Assembly: GCA_946902985.2 (NCBI GenBank)
Contig: OX336389.2
Location: 147,859,099-147,923,098 of the forward strand
Source of the DNA: Meconema thalassinum
Lineage: Eukaryota > Arthropoda > Insecta > Orthoptera > Tettigoniidae
Reading direction: 5' to 3'
Length of the DNA: 64,000 bases
Shown here: piece by piece, positions 10,258-22,380 of the stretch
Layout: each line of letters starts with the position of its first letter
Position numbering within the stretch: position 1 is the stretch's first letter
The notes under the pieces: model-generated
Databases searched by the model: none
Told to the model about the DNA's origin: nothing
Seen by the model: only the letters and a program-made list of their open reading frames with translations
Program-made: the position numbers and the translations under genes

Positions 10258-13200
10258 TGTCCCCGATAATCCGGATAGTAGGCTGTCAGAAATCTGCCCC
10301 CTCAATCGGATTGCCAATAATCAATCGCACCGGCACAGCTAAATCAATTAAAATGGCACTGACAGACACTACCGAGATTAGAGCGCAGTAGTTAACAAGA
10401 AATTATTGTGAAACACACCATAATATACGGGGGTTCATATTACCTTTTACTTACCTATTCAAATTAATCTCGGGTCTGGGTTGCCAACTGGATCACTTAA
10501 AAGTATGCCCTCACAATAACCTCCACCACGATATTTAAAATGAACCAAGACGGAAACAAGAAACTTTAAACTGTACAATAATTTATTTCACATAAAGGAA
10601 TAATATAACAAAATTTTAACAACAAAAATTACGTGGCGATCAGAAGCCATTGTCAATATAATCATGTCCTCCTGTAGGACTTGTAGACTTTACATACAAA
10701 ATTTCAGCTTTCTAGCTCAAAAGAACGTAATAATAATAATACACTTGGAATGGGTAAGGAAGTTGGGACGAGACATATAGCAATTGTTTTCCTTTTTCAT
10801 AAACATCACATTTTATTTATAACTGCAAGGCTGCTATGTAGACGACCTTGGCCTCTATCATACAGTTGTCTGGCCAGCTGCGATACACCCTACACCATGT
10901 CGCATGCTTGCATCGTCAAATGGACCCACCTGTCCAGCCAACGTTAGCATATGCTAGTTACATCAGAGCCTAGCTCCTTTTCAAAACACTTTAAATGTCC
11001 ACAACTCAACTCAAATATTATCACGCAAATCTTTTAAATGCCCCATTCAAATATCAATGGATTACTCTAATAATCCCAAATCTTGTTTAATTGTATAATC
11101 CAAATGTTTAACTAGCGTTGTTTAGAGTATAATAACTAAACGCTTAATGTTTATAACAAAATGCTCCTTAAATTATTTATAACATTTTAAATTGTTTATA
11201 ACATTGTCAAACGACAATTGAAAAATTTATACATGCCTCTATTAATCCCTTTCGTTTTAAATTGTTATTAAAGATATTTACATAATTATTTACAATATTT
11301 ATATTGTTTATATTAGAAATACATTAAACCACACGTTTATCCGGTTGATAATTACTTAAATCGTGGTAATATAATCGACCAATGAAGGTTAGTTATATTA
11401 AATTTATAGATTCAGGTTTAATAAGGTTTAATAATTATCATTATTATTTGTGACGGTAACCTCCATTCAAAATCGTTATCTCAAATTATTTAAACACTCT
11501 TGTTAATTTTAACAGTAACTTCACATGATTAATTTTCAAAGGACCTGGACAATACATTCAGCGGAAAAATACCTCGCTCAAAACGCACAAAATTGCACAA
11601 AAATTGGCCCAGAATTCATCATATATCTCAATATATATGGCATAAAATTCTTCCACAATCCATACAAAAAACCTCCACTTACAAATTCATCAACTTCATT
11701 AATATTCCTGTGGGAACCTCCTTCACTTATTCAAGGGCATTATTCATCAGCGACTTTTACACGTCCACTGAACTAACGATTATACATCCATAGTTCCTCT
11801 TTAAAAATTCTTATATTCATTAATTGTATCAAAAACTGTTATTATATTTAACCTTCGTGGGTTTCATTCATGAATAGCAAATACGATTAGACACGCCTCC
11901 CTGGTCTATCAAAATTGAGATTAACATCTTCAAAGTATCGCAGTATAAAAATACTATCTTCAATCAAAGTTCATCTAAACTGCATAAATAATCGAATAGA
12001 ATACAATTAGATTATGGAATGCAAACATTATTGTTCCAATCTAGAATTGAGAAAAATTCCTATCAAATGTTCATTACTATAGTGTACTCAATAAATCGTA
12101 ATCAAAGTTCATATTTCATAAAATTGTCTATAATGCAATGGTATTTCAGAACTGACGATAAATGTCTATGTTGCAATCATGTTCATAAAACGACTAGTAT
12201 TTCCAAGATCGTTGATAAAGTAATAGATTTTAACGCTCTAAAATCTTTTAATTATTCTTCTTTCTTGAGGATGACAGAAAATTCGTCAAAGTAATTTACT
12301 GAATAGAATTACTTTAATAAAGTGACACGCTGTCTGAATTCAAATTTGCCATAGAAAATCGTTAACTTTACAGTCAAATCGTGACTACAAAAATAAGCAA
12401 ATTACTGAAAGAATATAAATAATCAGTCTCAACTGATTCAAAATTATTTAAATATGCCAATGACATACTAATGTCTCAATAAATCGTAGAAAAAGGCATA
12501 AATCATCAAAGTGTACTGAGTACAGAAATATCAAGCAAGAATATGGGGCAAAATATATGGGACAGAAAATATGGGAAAAATGGTTGCTCAGATATCGCTA
12601 AATGGCTCAAATAAAACAAGAAACGTTCACGACTACCTTATCTGTTGATTGAAGTTCTAGAGGAAAATTTCCAAAGAAGATTGCTGATAGTTCCATTTCA
12701 CCAACGTAAAGATGTGCTCCGACCTCGAACCTGGAACCAGCGCCCTCGGAGAATAGAACTGCTTCCTCCTCCGGAAATTGCGCTGCTCCGTGTAGACGAT
12801 AGACATCCTTCTGGCAAAACTCTTCTTTGTGAGCCGGGACTACCCTGGCCTCTCTTGATAGTTCCCTGAAGTTCTGGTAGAAATTCGCCATGAAGTTTAT
12901 TGCAATTATTTCCGCAGAAATGTTCATAATTGTGGAGTATGAAGGTATTTCCACTGCCATTTGATATAATTCAGCGTTGGACTACGATGCATGAGTGTAG
13001 TTGGATGTTCACTACATGCTCGCTTTTGTAGAAAGACGATTAGCGAAGTTCCATGCTGCTATTTCACTCCATTGATATATGTCCCAATTGCATTAAAGAT
13101 TTAGTCTTCCATCTCCACTTCCGTTATAATAGTTGAAAGAACTGCCAGATTATACTGTTCCATTGTAGAACGTATCGTTGTATCACCAAATGTAATCTTC

Positions 13201-14153
13201 TGTATCACGGTTGCAATACACGTGTCAGCCGTAGTGTAGAATGTGATATTATAAAAGTGCTTCTCAGGTGGCGAGAAAATCACTTTTGTCTGCAGTCTTA
13301 AAACGCGAATATCTTCCAAATTATAATCGTGAAAATATTCAACTTTCCTACACACCTCAATACTGTTATGCACAATTGAATTAGCATAAAGGCAGTCGCT
13401 AACTTTTGATAGATTATCTTGTAGACTCGTTTATGTGTGCGCTTCAACTTCGCCTAGTTTCATTAACTGTAAAATGGAACTGCTGCACGCTCCGTGCTCG
13501 TTCGATGCGGTGGGCTCTACCACACGCGCTAATGACGACTTGCTTCACTGAATCACTCGAAGTCTGACAATATTATAATCAGAAAAACGACTATGACAAG
13601 AGAAAATGAGATATGAGATATGAGAGCTCCCCTCTGCTGTGCAAGGCCTTTTATCAACTTCTTAAGGGGCGTATCCATCCCTTCCATAGCTTGTTCCTCC
13701 GTCATTGCTAGAAGTTCTACCTTTGGCTATACTTGACGGATTTTCAAATTTCAAAAACTCAAAATTAATTTCTTCAAAATTCCAAATCAATGCCATAACT
13801 GAAAATAGTTTTCCACAATTCTGCATTCCAAAAGTACTTAAATATGGTAGTTTCAGTAATCTCCGTCTCCCTCCAAACTATCATTCATTGGTTCGAGCCT
13901 CTCCTCCAATAGCGAAACTTCCTCCTTAGCACAATTCTTTGTTTCCCTGCGACTGCGTCGTAAATCTCAGATCTCTCTCGAACAAAATCATGACGTCACC
14001 AAGAATCTCAGCTCAACCAGCCTACTTGCATAAAGTCTGCGTCATCCGTGCCTACGTCATGAATATACACGTCACAACTATGACAGCCATAACTTTATTC
14101 ATATTTGCCAATACAGCCATCGTGGTCTCAATATAATTCAATTTACGGGGGCA
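10258..14153 (-). repeat. 5' LTR (3,896 bp) of the gypsy-like element
   Basis: Begins TGTCCCCGATAATCC and ends ACGGGGGCA on the plus strand, as the partner at 2615-6519 does. Because the element is read on the minus strand this is the 5' LTR, so the promoter should lie within it; I cannot place a start site by eye. The boundary on the interior side is followed by the primer-site-like repeats, and the outer side by GTAC. Confidence 0.92.
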
Positions 14154-14157
14154 GTAC
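14154..14157. repeat. Target-site duplication GTAC, right
   Basis: GTAC follows directly after the LTR end at 14153 and matches 2611-2614. The sequence beyond it (TGTACCGTTTCC...) is therefore the original right flank of the insertion site. Confidence 0.85.
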
Positions 14158-17100
14158 TGTACCGTTTCCTTTTATTCGGCCTGATTTACGGTACATGTAC
14201 CTATACGAACCACTACACCACACGGCAGGTTTTGACCTAGTTTTGAGAGCGCATAGCCATGTGATCGTTTGGCTCAGCTGATGTCACATCAACAACCTTC
14301 GGAAGAGAGTGTTTCGCTTGTAGGCCGCGAGGATGCGCAGGTGTCCTTGAGCTGGCAGTAGTGGGAGATAGACATTTACATTTGAATATTTTTTTGGAAA
14401 TTTGATACAGATATGATGTCAAGTATATACTGGAGTTCGATATTACAGCAGAGAGGGACAATGCAGTCGTGCTTTTTAGTAATGGCATCTGTAACATCAA
14501 GAATATAGATTTATATATCGACCTGTCTCAGAGAGATCGTCTCGTCATGCGCAGTAGCGACAGCGCGCCAGTTGCCTCCTGCAGGCTGACACAGGTGCGC
14601 GACAGACAGAGCACGTTTCAACTCAGACGAATACACGCCTAAGCAGAACTTGTATCGCAATGTTGTTTCGGCTGGAAGAAGTGTCAAGCTATTTTGAGTT
14701 CACGGCGGTGCTAGTTGACATTTATACATCGAGTGGTGACGGATTAAGGTCATTATACTAAAAGTTCAGTGTCGAATGAGAACTTCAGTCGTCAGAGCGC
14801 CTGGCATTGTATGCGGGCAGTATTCTGTTAGTGGAATCACTCTTTTCACGTGATACGGAGCGAAGTGCAGTAATACATAAAGGAGGCTTGTTTCTGAAGC
14901 CTATGCATACTGAGAAGGCGTGCTATCTTTTCTCACGCCAAGACTAATGCAACTAAATATCAAGTACATTCCGAGTGAAGTTTTTTTAACAATGTATAGT
15001 GCTTGGAAGTCCGAGGTGTTGGGGGAGATATCTAGAATGCATATAAACATATTAGCCATGAGCGGCTAGGCATTTTAGTGTGGACATCGCTCTCCAAGCA
15101 AATGCAGCGGACGTCACGAGTAATCACAATGCTGTTTGCGAAGTGGAACATAGCATATTCGCGACGCGGGCTATTGGCTTGTGCAACATGAACTTTTGGT
15201 AACATGCAGCCGAAAATAACTCAGGCTACCGTCATGTGTTCACTTGCTTATCGAAATGTTGCATTCGCGCGCGTGATGTATTTTCGGACCGGCTTGGAAC
15301 TATTCGAAATTTGGGCTAGGACAATTTCCGAGATGAGGAAGCAGTTCGTTTACTACCAGTGGACTTGGGACATTGGAGTAAGGGATCCCCAGTGCGTTCA
15401 TTGGAAATTGGAATGGAACCGTGTAGTCCTGCTACACCATGGTGGAATCAGATGGTGGGCATCTTCACGCTCCATATCGCCTTCGAGAATCTTCTGCCAG
15501 GTAGAGAATCTAATTTTCATGTAGCGTTGCAAGGTAGATAGTCCAGTTTAAACACTTTGCCATCTATTTTCTTTTTTCATTTTGAGTAGTATGATTGTGG
15601 AGTGGAGTTTATGCATGGCTATTCCATGTCATGTGTGACGTCATTTTCAGTCGAGTTTAGGCCTGATTAACCAGGTGCACTCATTTCATAATATTTTATT
15701 ATGAATTAATTGTTCATTTTTCAGCTTAATAATCTATTAAATTAAATTCATTAAATTTATTCCGAACTTCTTGATTGTGGAGAACAGATCTTCGTAGGGG
15801 AAGAAATCTACGTTATTCTCATAGGGAATTGTTATTGTTTTTTTTTCAAGCCTTGGCTTGAGGGGTTGTCGTTCCATTATCTTATTGTTCGACAATTGCG
15901 AGCTTCGAATTTTGCTTATGCGCTCTTGCATTATAATTATTAAATTACAGTATAGAATTTGGAGTTTGATCATTTTTTTAGAGTGGGAATTTTCTTTTCA
16001 CTTGAGGGTAAGCGAGGCCATACTGCAATTCTAATGTGTCAACAGAATTTAACTGGAGTCGTTATCTGGATACATTCTGTAGATTCAGTTTGATTTTCGT
16101 GAATTCTCTTGAGGGGACATTTCTATTTTTGTCTGATCAACGTTAACGTTTGATTTTGTAGTCACGTGTACTTGGATACACCTCGTTGATTTTTATATTT
16201 ATTAATATTGCTATAACTGAACTTTGATTCAGTATTTCGAGTTTTTCTTGTTTAGAACATTGCTTTAGAGAACTATTTGAAGAATAAGAATCTTTTACGA
16301 GACAGATCCCAGGGATTAACTTTAAGGGGAAATGAATTCTTATGTGACTGTGAATACAACTCTGTAAGGCAAGCTTTATGTGATCCAGTGCACTTGATTA
16401 AGTAGCCACTCATGTTAAATTTATGTTGCATTGGATTGAGAAATCATAATAATTAAGAAATACAGCTGATCATATCTGATCACTAGTTATCGAATAAAAT
16501 AATCACCATGTGAGTGATAGTGTGTGAAGAAACGTCAATGGGCGTGTTATATATATTTACGGTGGTACTCGTTGAAGTACGTTCTTATTAAACTGATAGT
16601 AAAAGCATCATGTGTAATGCGATTATAAAATATAAACTTGGTAATGTTGGTGGCAATGCCCACCGTTTTCAGAAATCGAGGTCATGAGTGACCATTATTA
16701 TGATAGTAATTCAGTACAAGGTTATACTAATTTATGAATGTTTTTGAAAGAACATAGTCTCTGTTCTTCTTTGCATTTCTTGTAACGATTCATTGATGAT
16801 ATTGGCAATTCCAATTATGGATCTAGTTTTTGTCTAGCCTCAGAGTTTGTTTTTGTATGGCATCCCCATTTAATTAATTCTTCGGTTGTGCTCAGTTTAT
16901 AAGATTTAAGCAATGTTAGATATGATTCACGATCGTTATATTTTAAATTCTGGATGAATTTAAATAAGTACATACATACTGAAAAATTATTGAATCTTTA
17001 GGGATTCTGAATTACGAATTTCACGTCTTTTTAGCTTGAGTGCTTGATTGATAAAAATAAATTTTGAATACATTGCTAAGGCAATATGAATTATGCAATT

Positions 17101-17526
17101 TCAATTTTGACAAAGCAGATAAGGAGTGCAGAATTACCTGTTTGGAAAGGCATTTACATCTGAAGGTGTAATAACATAAATAATAATTTCGCTGTAAATA
17201 AGTAAATATGTATATATATCTCTGAATTAATTCACGTGTTCTCTAATGTTGGAATGGGTGGAAGAACCATTAAGGTGATTTATCTATTTTTTTCTATTGT
17301 TCACATGATTAACAATTTCTATTGAGGGTTAAGTGCACTCTTGGTCCATGGGGACTGTAAATGCATTTATTGGCATGATTCTAGTGCCCAGTTTCTTTGT
17401 TTGTGTCCAGTCAAGGACAACTTGGTCTGACCTTCTGTCAGATTTCTTTTGGAAATAAATACTTTGTCATTTCTTTTAATCGCGTATTGTGATGATTTAC
17501 AGAAGTATAAAGAGGTCGCATTAAGG
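14158..17526. other. Unassigned non-repetitive-looking region
   Basis: No recognised gene or repeat family. Short frames such as plus 15204-15524 have no recognisable motif. Composition shifts from mixed (14.2-15.5 kb, with some CG-rich stretches) to T/G-rich on the plus strand (15.5-17.5 kb), and AATAAA occurs near 17455. A non-coding transcript or an unrecognised element is possible but unsupported. Confidence 0.3.
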
Positions 17527-18062
17527 GGGGCCACAGCTAGATATTTCTAGAGTTTCCCACACTCCTGAGAGGGTGTTTGCCCACGATTCTCGTGTTCTTA
17601 GAGCTGTTCGTTGTTAAGCTTTGGTCGTGCTTAATGCCACCTCTGTTAGGTTTTACTGCACCCTATTACTCCTTTTCCCTGTTGGTAGGATTTGGGGACT
17701 TTTCTAAGCCGGGGGGTTTTCAGGTCCTATGATCCAGCTACCATCGAGGGATTTCAACAGGTAAAGGGTAGGTATTTCGGGCAAAGTACCTACTGTAAGG
17801 CCACGGCCGCCTTCTTCTCTCTTCCTAGCCTATCCATCCCCATCTTCCATCCCTTCCCATCCCTCGTGAGGCCCCTGTTCGCTTTGCAGGTGAGGCCGCC
17901 TGGGCGAAGTGCTGATCACACCTCCCCAGTTGTATCCGTCCCGACCAGATGTTCCAAGCTCCAGGACACTGCCCATAGAGGCGGTAGTGGTGAGTTCCCT
18001 GGCTGAGTCCGTGGGAACAACCAACCTAGAGGGTAAATTGTCTAAATAAAATATAAAAAAAA
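17527..18062 (+). mobile_element. 3' end of a non-LTR retrotransposon with A-rich tail
   Basis: This GC-richer block stands out from its AT-rich surroundings. It contains AAGGCCACGGCCGCCTTC, a pyrimidine-rich stretch, then GCTGAGTCCGTGGGAACAAC and AGAGGGTAAATTG, and ends in AATAAAATATAAAAAAAA. From memory, this order (GGCCACGGCCGC, then a GAGTCCG...GGG block, then GAGGGTAAA and an A-rich tail) resembles a widespread insect LINE 3' end. I cannot run a search to name the family. No reverse-transcriptase frame lies upstream, so the copy is 5'-truncated. The incidental frame at 17692-18006 is not called as a gene. Confidence 0.6.
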
Positions 18063-18229
18063 TCATATTCTACTAATGCGATTGCAATATAAAAATCACA
18101 AGTCTGTAGTAATCCACAGATATGTAATTATAATTTCCAATGAAAAAAAAACGCACGTTTCATTTCTGATTATCTATTATTTGAAAATAATATTGCGCAT
18201 TATGTATATCAATTTTTAACTATAAACAA

Positions 18230-18744
18230 TTACATTTTCTTTGTAAATTCATAACAAACAAAATAGTTGGGACGGAACTGGAAAATATGGGATAGGAAAT
18301 TGAATGCTTCATTATTCGAGCTGTGTTCGTTTATTCTACACATCGGGTGTAATTGAACGCGAGGCACAGTGATAAGCATCATAAAAACTGGGAAAACAGT
18401 AATTTTCGTGGCATCTCGCACACCGTACAACCGCTGCATTTGTGCATTCGCAATTTTTTTTAATGCATTTACTGGAAAACAAACTTCATTCACGTTCATG
18501 AATATTTCTCTTTCATCGCAAAGTTTCGAAGCAATCCACGCATATCTAATCATGTTATTGAAAACCCGAGAGGACAACTGGTGATGAACAATAGAGTGGA
18601 TCTTTATGCAATCTTCTGTATTATTAATTTCACGTCCTTGTTCAATTAGATCGACGCAATTCTGCAGGCGCTTTTGAAATTTTTCACCTGACGGTAGCAG
18701 TACACGTCACAAGGTTGTACCAACGGAGTGCATTTTGGTGGGAA
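18230..18744 (-). pseudogene. Decayed DDE transposase, C-terminal part
   Basis: Reading the minus strand from 18744 down gives FPPKCTPLVQPCDVYCYRQV, a block typical of pogo/Tigger-related DDE transposases, in which a conserved QPxD follows the PP..T.LVQP stretch. After a frameshift near 18677 the homology continues with a helical region (IHSIVHHQLSS, NMIRYAWIASKL). A second shift lies in an eight-base homopolymer at about 18450-18458. In the shifted frame a cysteine-rich tail appears, with spaced CxC, CxxC and a final FYDAYHC, suggesting a metal-binding C-terminus. The N-terminal and central catalytic parts are absent or lie beyond the tRNA-like insertion to the right. Superfamily is likely; exact clade is not assigned. 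Confidence 0.7.
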
Positions 18745-18770
18745 GAAAAAAAGAAAGAAAGAAAAAAAAA
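18745..18770. repeat. A/G-rich tract (T-rich on minus strand)
   Basis: GAAGAAAAAAAGAAAGAAAG followed by A9. On the minus strand it is a T-rich run directly after the tRNA-like sequence, so it could act as a Pol III terminator or be a remnant of a retroposon tail. Confidence 0.6.
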
Positions 18771-18850
18771 TAGCACCCGAAGTGAGACTCGAACTAGCGT
18801 TCCGGCGTTTACTGGGCCCGAACGTTACCGGGTGAGCCACGCGTTCTGCT
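18771..18850 (-). repeat. tRNA-like sequence, probably a SINE head
   Basis: On the minus strand GTGGCTCACCCGGTAACG resembles box A of a tRNA promoter and GCTAGTTCGAGTCTC resembles box B, about 45 bases apart. The arms do not pair well enough for a functional tRNA. It interrupts the DDE transposase relic, so it arrived after that copy. Confidence 0.55.
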
Positions 18851-19446
18851 CGGTCTCGATAACAACCTTACTGGATATGAAGCGCTCGGAAAACTTGGAA
18901 GTCGATTTTCTCGAGAATTTATGAATATGTCATCGAACGGCTTTGGGAAATTATTGTTCGTGGTCTGAACTTAACGTACCCGAAGCGGGAAAAATTACAA
19001 AAATCCGAACCGTAGGGTCCCCTTGTAAGTAGAGATTTCACGGTGATAATCGCAAGACTGACCAATATTTCATTCTGAGCGTATAACGTGTCGAAAGACT
19101 AGCTAAACCTCCATTTAAACAATTGAGAATGTGGAAAATAAATTCTCAATCCCAAGTTCTTGTGACAGCCATATTGGCAACTATTGAATATTGAAGCATT
19201 GTTTCATTCACAGTAGTCTGAGGGGGTGGTGGCAATGCAATGATTGAAGCCAGCCAGCACATGGCCTTCCAATAAATTGCTATAGCTACTGATCTTTACA
19301 TGTAGCTAAATATAATGCGTTCACAACATCAACAGCAATGTGAATGGGCTTAAAACCTAAACTAGCTATAATTGACTTATATTTGCTAAAGAAAATACCA
19401 TTCGAAACATTCGACGTGAAGAAACAGATCACATTTTATATGTAAA
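18851..19446. other. No gene recognised
   Basis: AT-rich sequence without a supported frame or repeat. The right side of the interrupted transposase could lie at its start, but I do not see its catalytic motifs. Confidence 0.3.
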
Positions 19447-21376
19447 CTAGCAGTAGTGCCCGGCTTCGCCCGGTGGAATTATTTGTTTTATGGTTGATAA
19501 TGAATACTAGACTACTACTACAGAACCGGCACATGTTACTTTAACTACCAGAAAAAAAATATAACTTTTTGTGGTGGTGGTGGTGGTGGTTGTAGTGAGG
19601 GTGATAATCAGTACAGTATAATGGACGTAACATTTAGGTCATTTTCCCCTAATGATAATAATGAATAGGGAAACGGCTATTTACTAACTACAGCACTGAC
19701 ACATGTAATTTACAAACAAATTTCTAAAAATGATTAGAAAGAGGAGTAAGTGAAATAAAAGACACTGCCTAGGGCCTATATCTCATTGTCTGTTAGAAAT
19801 GTAGAGACCAATAGTGTCGTCTTTTGTCGCATAATAACTTAGGAAAATAATCAGAGCACTTTGGAAAACTTCGGCTGTCCCGAGCTCCTGAGGAAGCAAT
19901 AGTATCATTTCTGGCCACATAGCGCTCAACGACAAGTTTCTGAATAAAGTAAGGAAAATTTGAAAGCACCAACGCTTACAGTATTGCAGCTGATAACCTC
20001 AATGTATTGTACCAACACCATTGCACTTATACAGATGCATAATAATTTCATGATGATAACTGTTTTAAGGGGCAAAATAAATCTTTTTGCACTAACTACT
20101 TCCCGTGACTGCAATTTATAAGCAGCACAAGATTGAACTATTTTCGCAATTCTGCACCAGAACACTGGTAGGGGCGACGTGATGCAGCCGAATTACCAGT
20201 CAACAATAGACTTATTAAAATACTCTTTCAGTTACACTACTACGGACATGAATGATTCTAGGGCCTTAATACATGGCTTTCAAGTTCAGTTTGTTTGCTA
20301 TTCTAAACGTAGGGAATGGAGAGCGTTGTCCAAAATATCAAGTGGACAGTGTTACCAGCAGGGTTTCAAAGTATATGTATAATTTGGTGCAATTAGGAGG
20401 AACGGTGTTGATTTGTGATAAAGGGCCTAAATGCAGGAAATGGAGTGGTCAGTCCGAAATTTAAAGTGGACAGCGTCATCCGCAGGGTTCCAAAGGGTAA
20501 GTGTACAAAATGTGGTTCAGATCGGTGAAACGGTGTAGATTTGTGCCAATGGGCCTAAATGCAGGGAATGGAGTGGTCTGTCCGAAATTTCAAGCAGACT
20601 GTTACTCGTCGGGTTCCGAAGTGTAAGTAGGCCTATGTGAAATTTGGTTCAGATCGGTGAAACGGTGTAGATTTGTGCCAAAGGGCCTAAATACAGGGAA
20701 TGGAGTGGTCTGTCCAAAATTTCCAGCTGACAGTGTTACTCGCAGGGTTCCAAAGGATAAGTATACAAATTTTGGTCCAGATCGGTGAAACGGTGCAGAT
20801 TTGTGCCAAAGGGCCTAAATGCAGGGAGTGGAGTGGTCTGTCCGAAATTTCATGCAGGCAGTGTTCCTCGTAGGGTTCCAAAGGTCAAGTATACACATTT
20901 TGGTTCAGATTGGTGAAACGGTGTAGATTTGTGCCAAAGGGCATAAATGCAGGGAATGGAGTGGTCTGTCCCAAATTTCATGTAAACAGTGTTAATTGCA
21001 GGGTTCCAATGGCTATGTATACACATTTTGGTTCAGATCGGTGAAAAGGTATATATTTGTGCCAAGGGGTCTAAATTCAGGGAATGGACCGATCTGTCAT
21101 AAATTTCATGCAGACAGTGTTATTCGCAGGGTTCCAAAGGGTAGGTATACAAATTTTGGTTCAGATCGGTTAAACGGTGTAGATTTGTGCCAAAGGGCCT
21201 AAATGCAGGGAATGGAGTGGTCTGTCCAAAATTTAACATAGCCTAAACTATTCCTTTTGTATCTGGCTATCATATAAAAAAAATCGAATCCGTCTGGTAG
21301 TTCCAGAGATTAGCGCGTTTAAGCACAAAAACACACTAACAAACACACAAACTCTTCAGCTTTATTATATTAGTAT
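19447..21376 (+). mobile_element. Interspersed repeat ending in TATTAGTATAGAT
   Basis: The left end reads CTAGCAGTAGTGCCCGGCTT then CGCCCGG. The right end reads GAGATTAGCGCGTTTAAGC, then repeated ACACACTAACAAACACACAA, then CTTTATTATATTAGTATAG. From memory, this pair of ends (CCGGCTTCGCCCGG at the start; GATTAGCGCGTT, an (ACAA)-rich stretch, CTCTTCAGCTTTAT and ATATTAGTATAGAT at the finish) marks a very common arthropod repeat, thought to be a non-autonomous or 5'-truncated retroelement. No coding region is present. The interior is dominated by a 128-bp tandem array. Related ends occur on the minus strand near 29376 and 27660. Confidence 0.6.
20275..21236 (+). repeat. Tandem array, ~128-bp unit, about 7-8 copies
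   Basis: The motif TTTGTGCCAAAGGGCCTAAA recurs at 20415 (variant), 20543, 20675, 20803, 20931, 21060 and 21187, spacing 127-132 bp. Each unit also carries GGAATGGAGTGGTCTGTCC, AGTGTTA..CGCAGGGTTCCAAAG and TTGGTTCAGATCGGTGAAAC. Units are 80-95% alike by eye, the first being the most diverged. The array is internal to the 19.4-21.4 kb repeat. Confidence 0.85.
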
Positions 21377-21391
21377 AGATTATTATCCGTA

Positions 21392-21502
21392 CCCATCGTA
21401 CAAATAGCCTAAATATGATAGTGTGCGAGTCGAGGCCTCGGATGGAGGTCCTTGATTCCCGCCCCGACCCAGATCACTGGAACCGGGAAAAGAAGAAGGA
21501 GG
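21392..21502 (+). mobile_element. Short SINE (111 bp) with perfect 15-bp duplication
   Basis: AGATTATTATCCGTA occurs at 21377-21391 and again at 21503-21517, exactly bracketing this segment. The insert ends in GGGAAAAGAAGAAGGAGG, an A/G-rich tail, and contains GGTCCTTGATTCCCGCC, a weak box-B-like block. The length and duplication fit LINE-mediated insertion of a short or 5'-truncated SINE. It landed at the very end of the 19.4-21.4 kb repeat and is therefore younger. Confidence 0.8.
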
Positions 21503-21517
21503 AGATTATTATCCGTA

Positions 21518-22380
21518 GGAGGTCTGCAATAAACTATACTTCTAATGAGTGTTGATGGATATGTCGTTCATCAATCCAAAAATTCTGCGAATGGCATGCA
21601 ACATGATCCTGTAACTATCACCAACTGGGTGAAAGTATCCTTAAGGTGGTCACAATGTAAGTTACACTAAAGTGCGTTACATGTTATGTGTCCGCTTAGT
21701 CCGAGATGTTACGCGGCTGACGGCTGAAATGAACCACTGTGAGATCCCGTCTCAAGCAAACACACACCTACCTGACATGTTTCCCGACTAGTTCAAGCAT
21801 GAGACTATTATACTCAGGGCGTAACGGGTTGGAAGGTAAGTGTTTGGAACTAGCAATAAGCAAATCAATCAACTACTAATAGAAAATCCAGGTAATTAGT
21901 TAAAAGCAATCCTTTAGCGATTTATTGTGCACCAACGTTCCCTAACTTAAAATCTGTTGGGGGGAAGAGGTGCTAAGCGTAATCTTAGTAGACCTTCCAG
22001 AAATAAAACAGTGTTCAAATCTAAAATTAAAATCCGACGTAACTAATAATATAATCTGTATCAATGTTTGGACAAACAAACCTTATTGTGCAATGCGTAT
22101 AGGGTCTAAACTACCAAGCTTATCAGCCAAATAAGATAATTTTAAGATGGCAACCGTTCGAATGATTCAAGCAATATAATCCATAGCTTATGATCTAATG
22201 AACCAATGCTTGACATTCGGGAACTTTTGTACAATGGCCCTTCTGTTAGCACTGCGATGATTATACAAGAGTGACACATATTAGTTACAGTAACGAAAAT
22301 CAGTAACAAGGTAGGACCATGTAGGCTATGCATGGTCAGCGCAAATTGAACGAACTCTCCTTACATACAGTAGAGCGGTA
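21518..22380. other. No gene recognised
   Basis: AT-rich. Short blocks resembling AAGATGGC and CCATCTTG hint at an extra, very diverged unit of the repeat at 22380-22900, but no gene is supported. Confidence 0.3.

Larger units (their letters stand above)
2615..14153 (-). mobile_element. Complete gypsy-like LTR retrotransposon insertion, internally deleted
   Basis: Two near-identical long repeats (2615-6519 and 10258-14153) bound a 3.7-kb interior and the whole is flanked by GTAC on both sides (2611-2614 and 14154-14157). Read on the minus strand the order is 5' LTR, leader with primer-site-like repeats, coiled-coil Gag region, Gag-protease region, integrase C-terminus, purine tract, 3' LTR. 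The order, the DTG protease and the integrase tail with a GPF-type module fit Ty3/gypsy. Most of protease, all of reverse transcriptase and RNase H, and the integrase core are absent, so the copy is non-autonomous. LTR similarity implies a recent insertion, clearly younger than the LTR fragment at 1-2610. Confidence 0.9.

Noticed and set aside
15204..15524. 106-codon plus-strand frame in the unassigned region
   Set aside because: No motif, no partner exons, overlaps another frame of similar length; expected by chance.
18771..18850. Functional tRNA gene on the minus strand
   Set aside because: Box A and B are present but acceptor and T stems do not pair; treated as a SINE head or tRNA relic.
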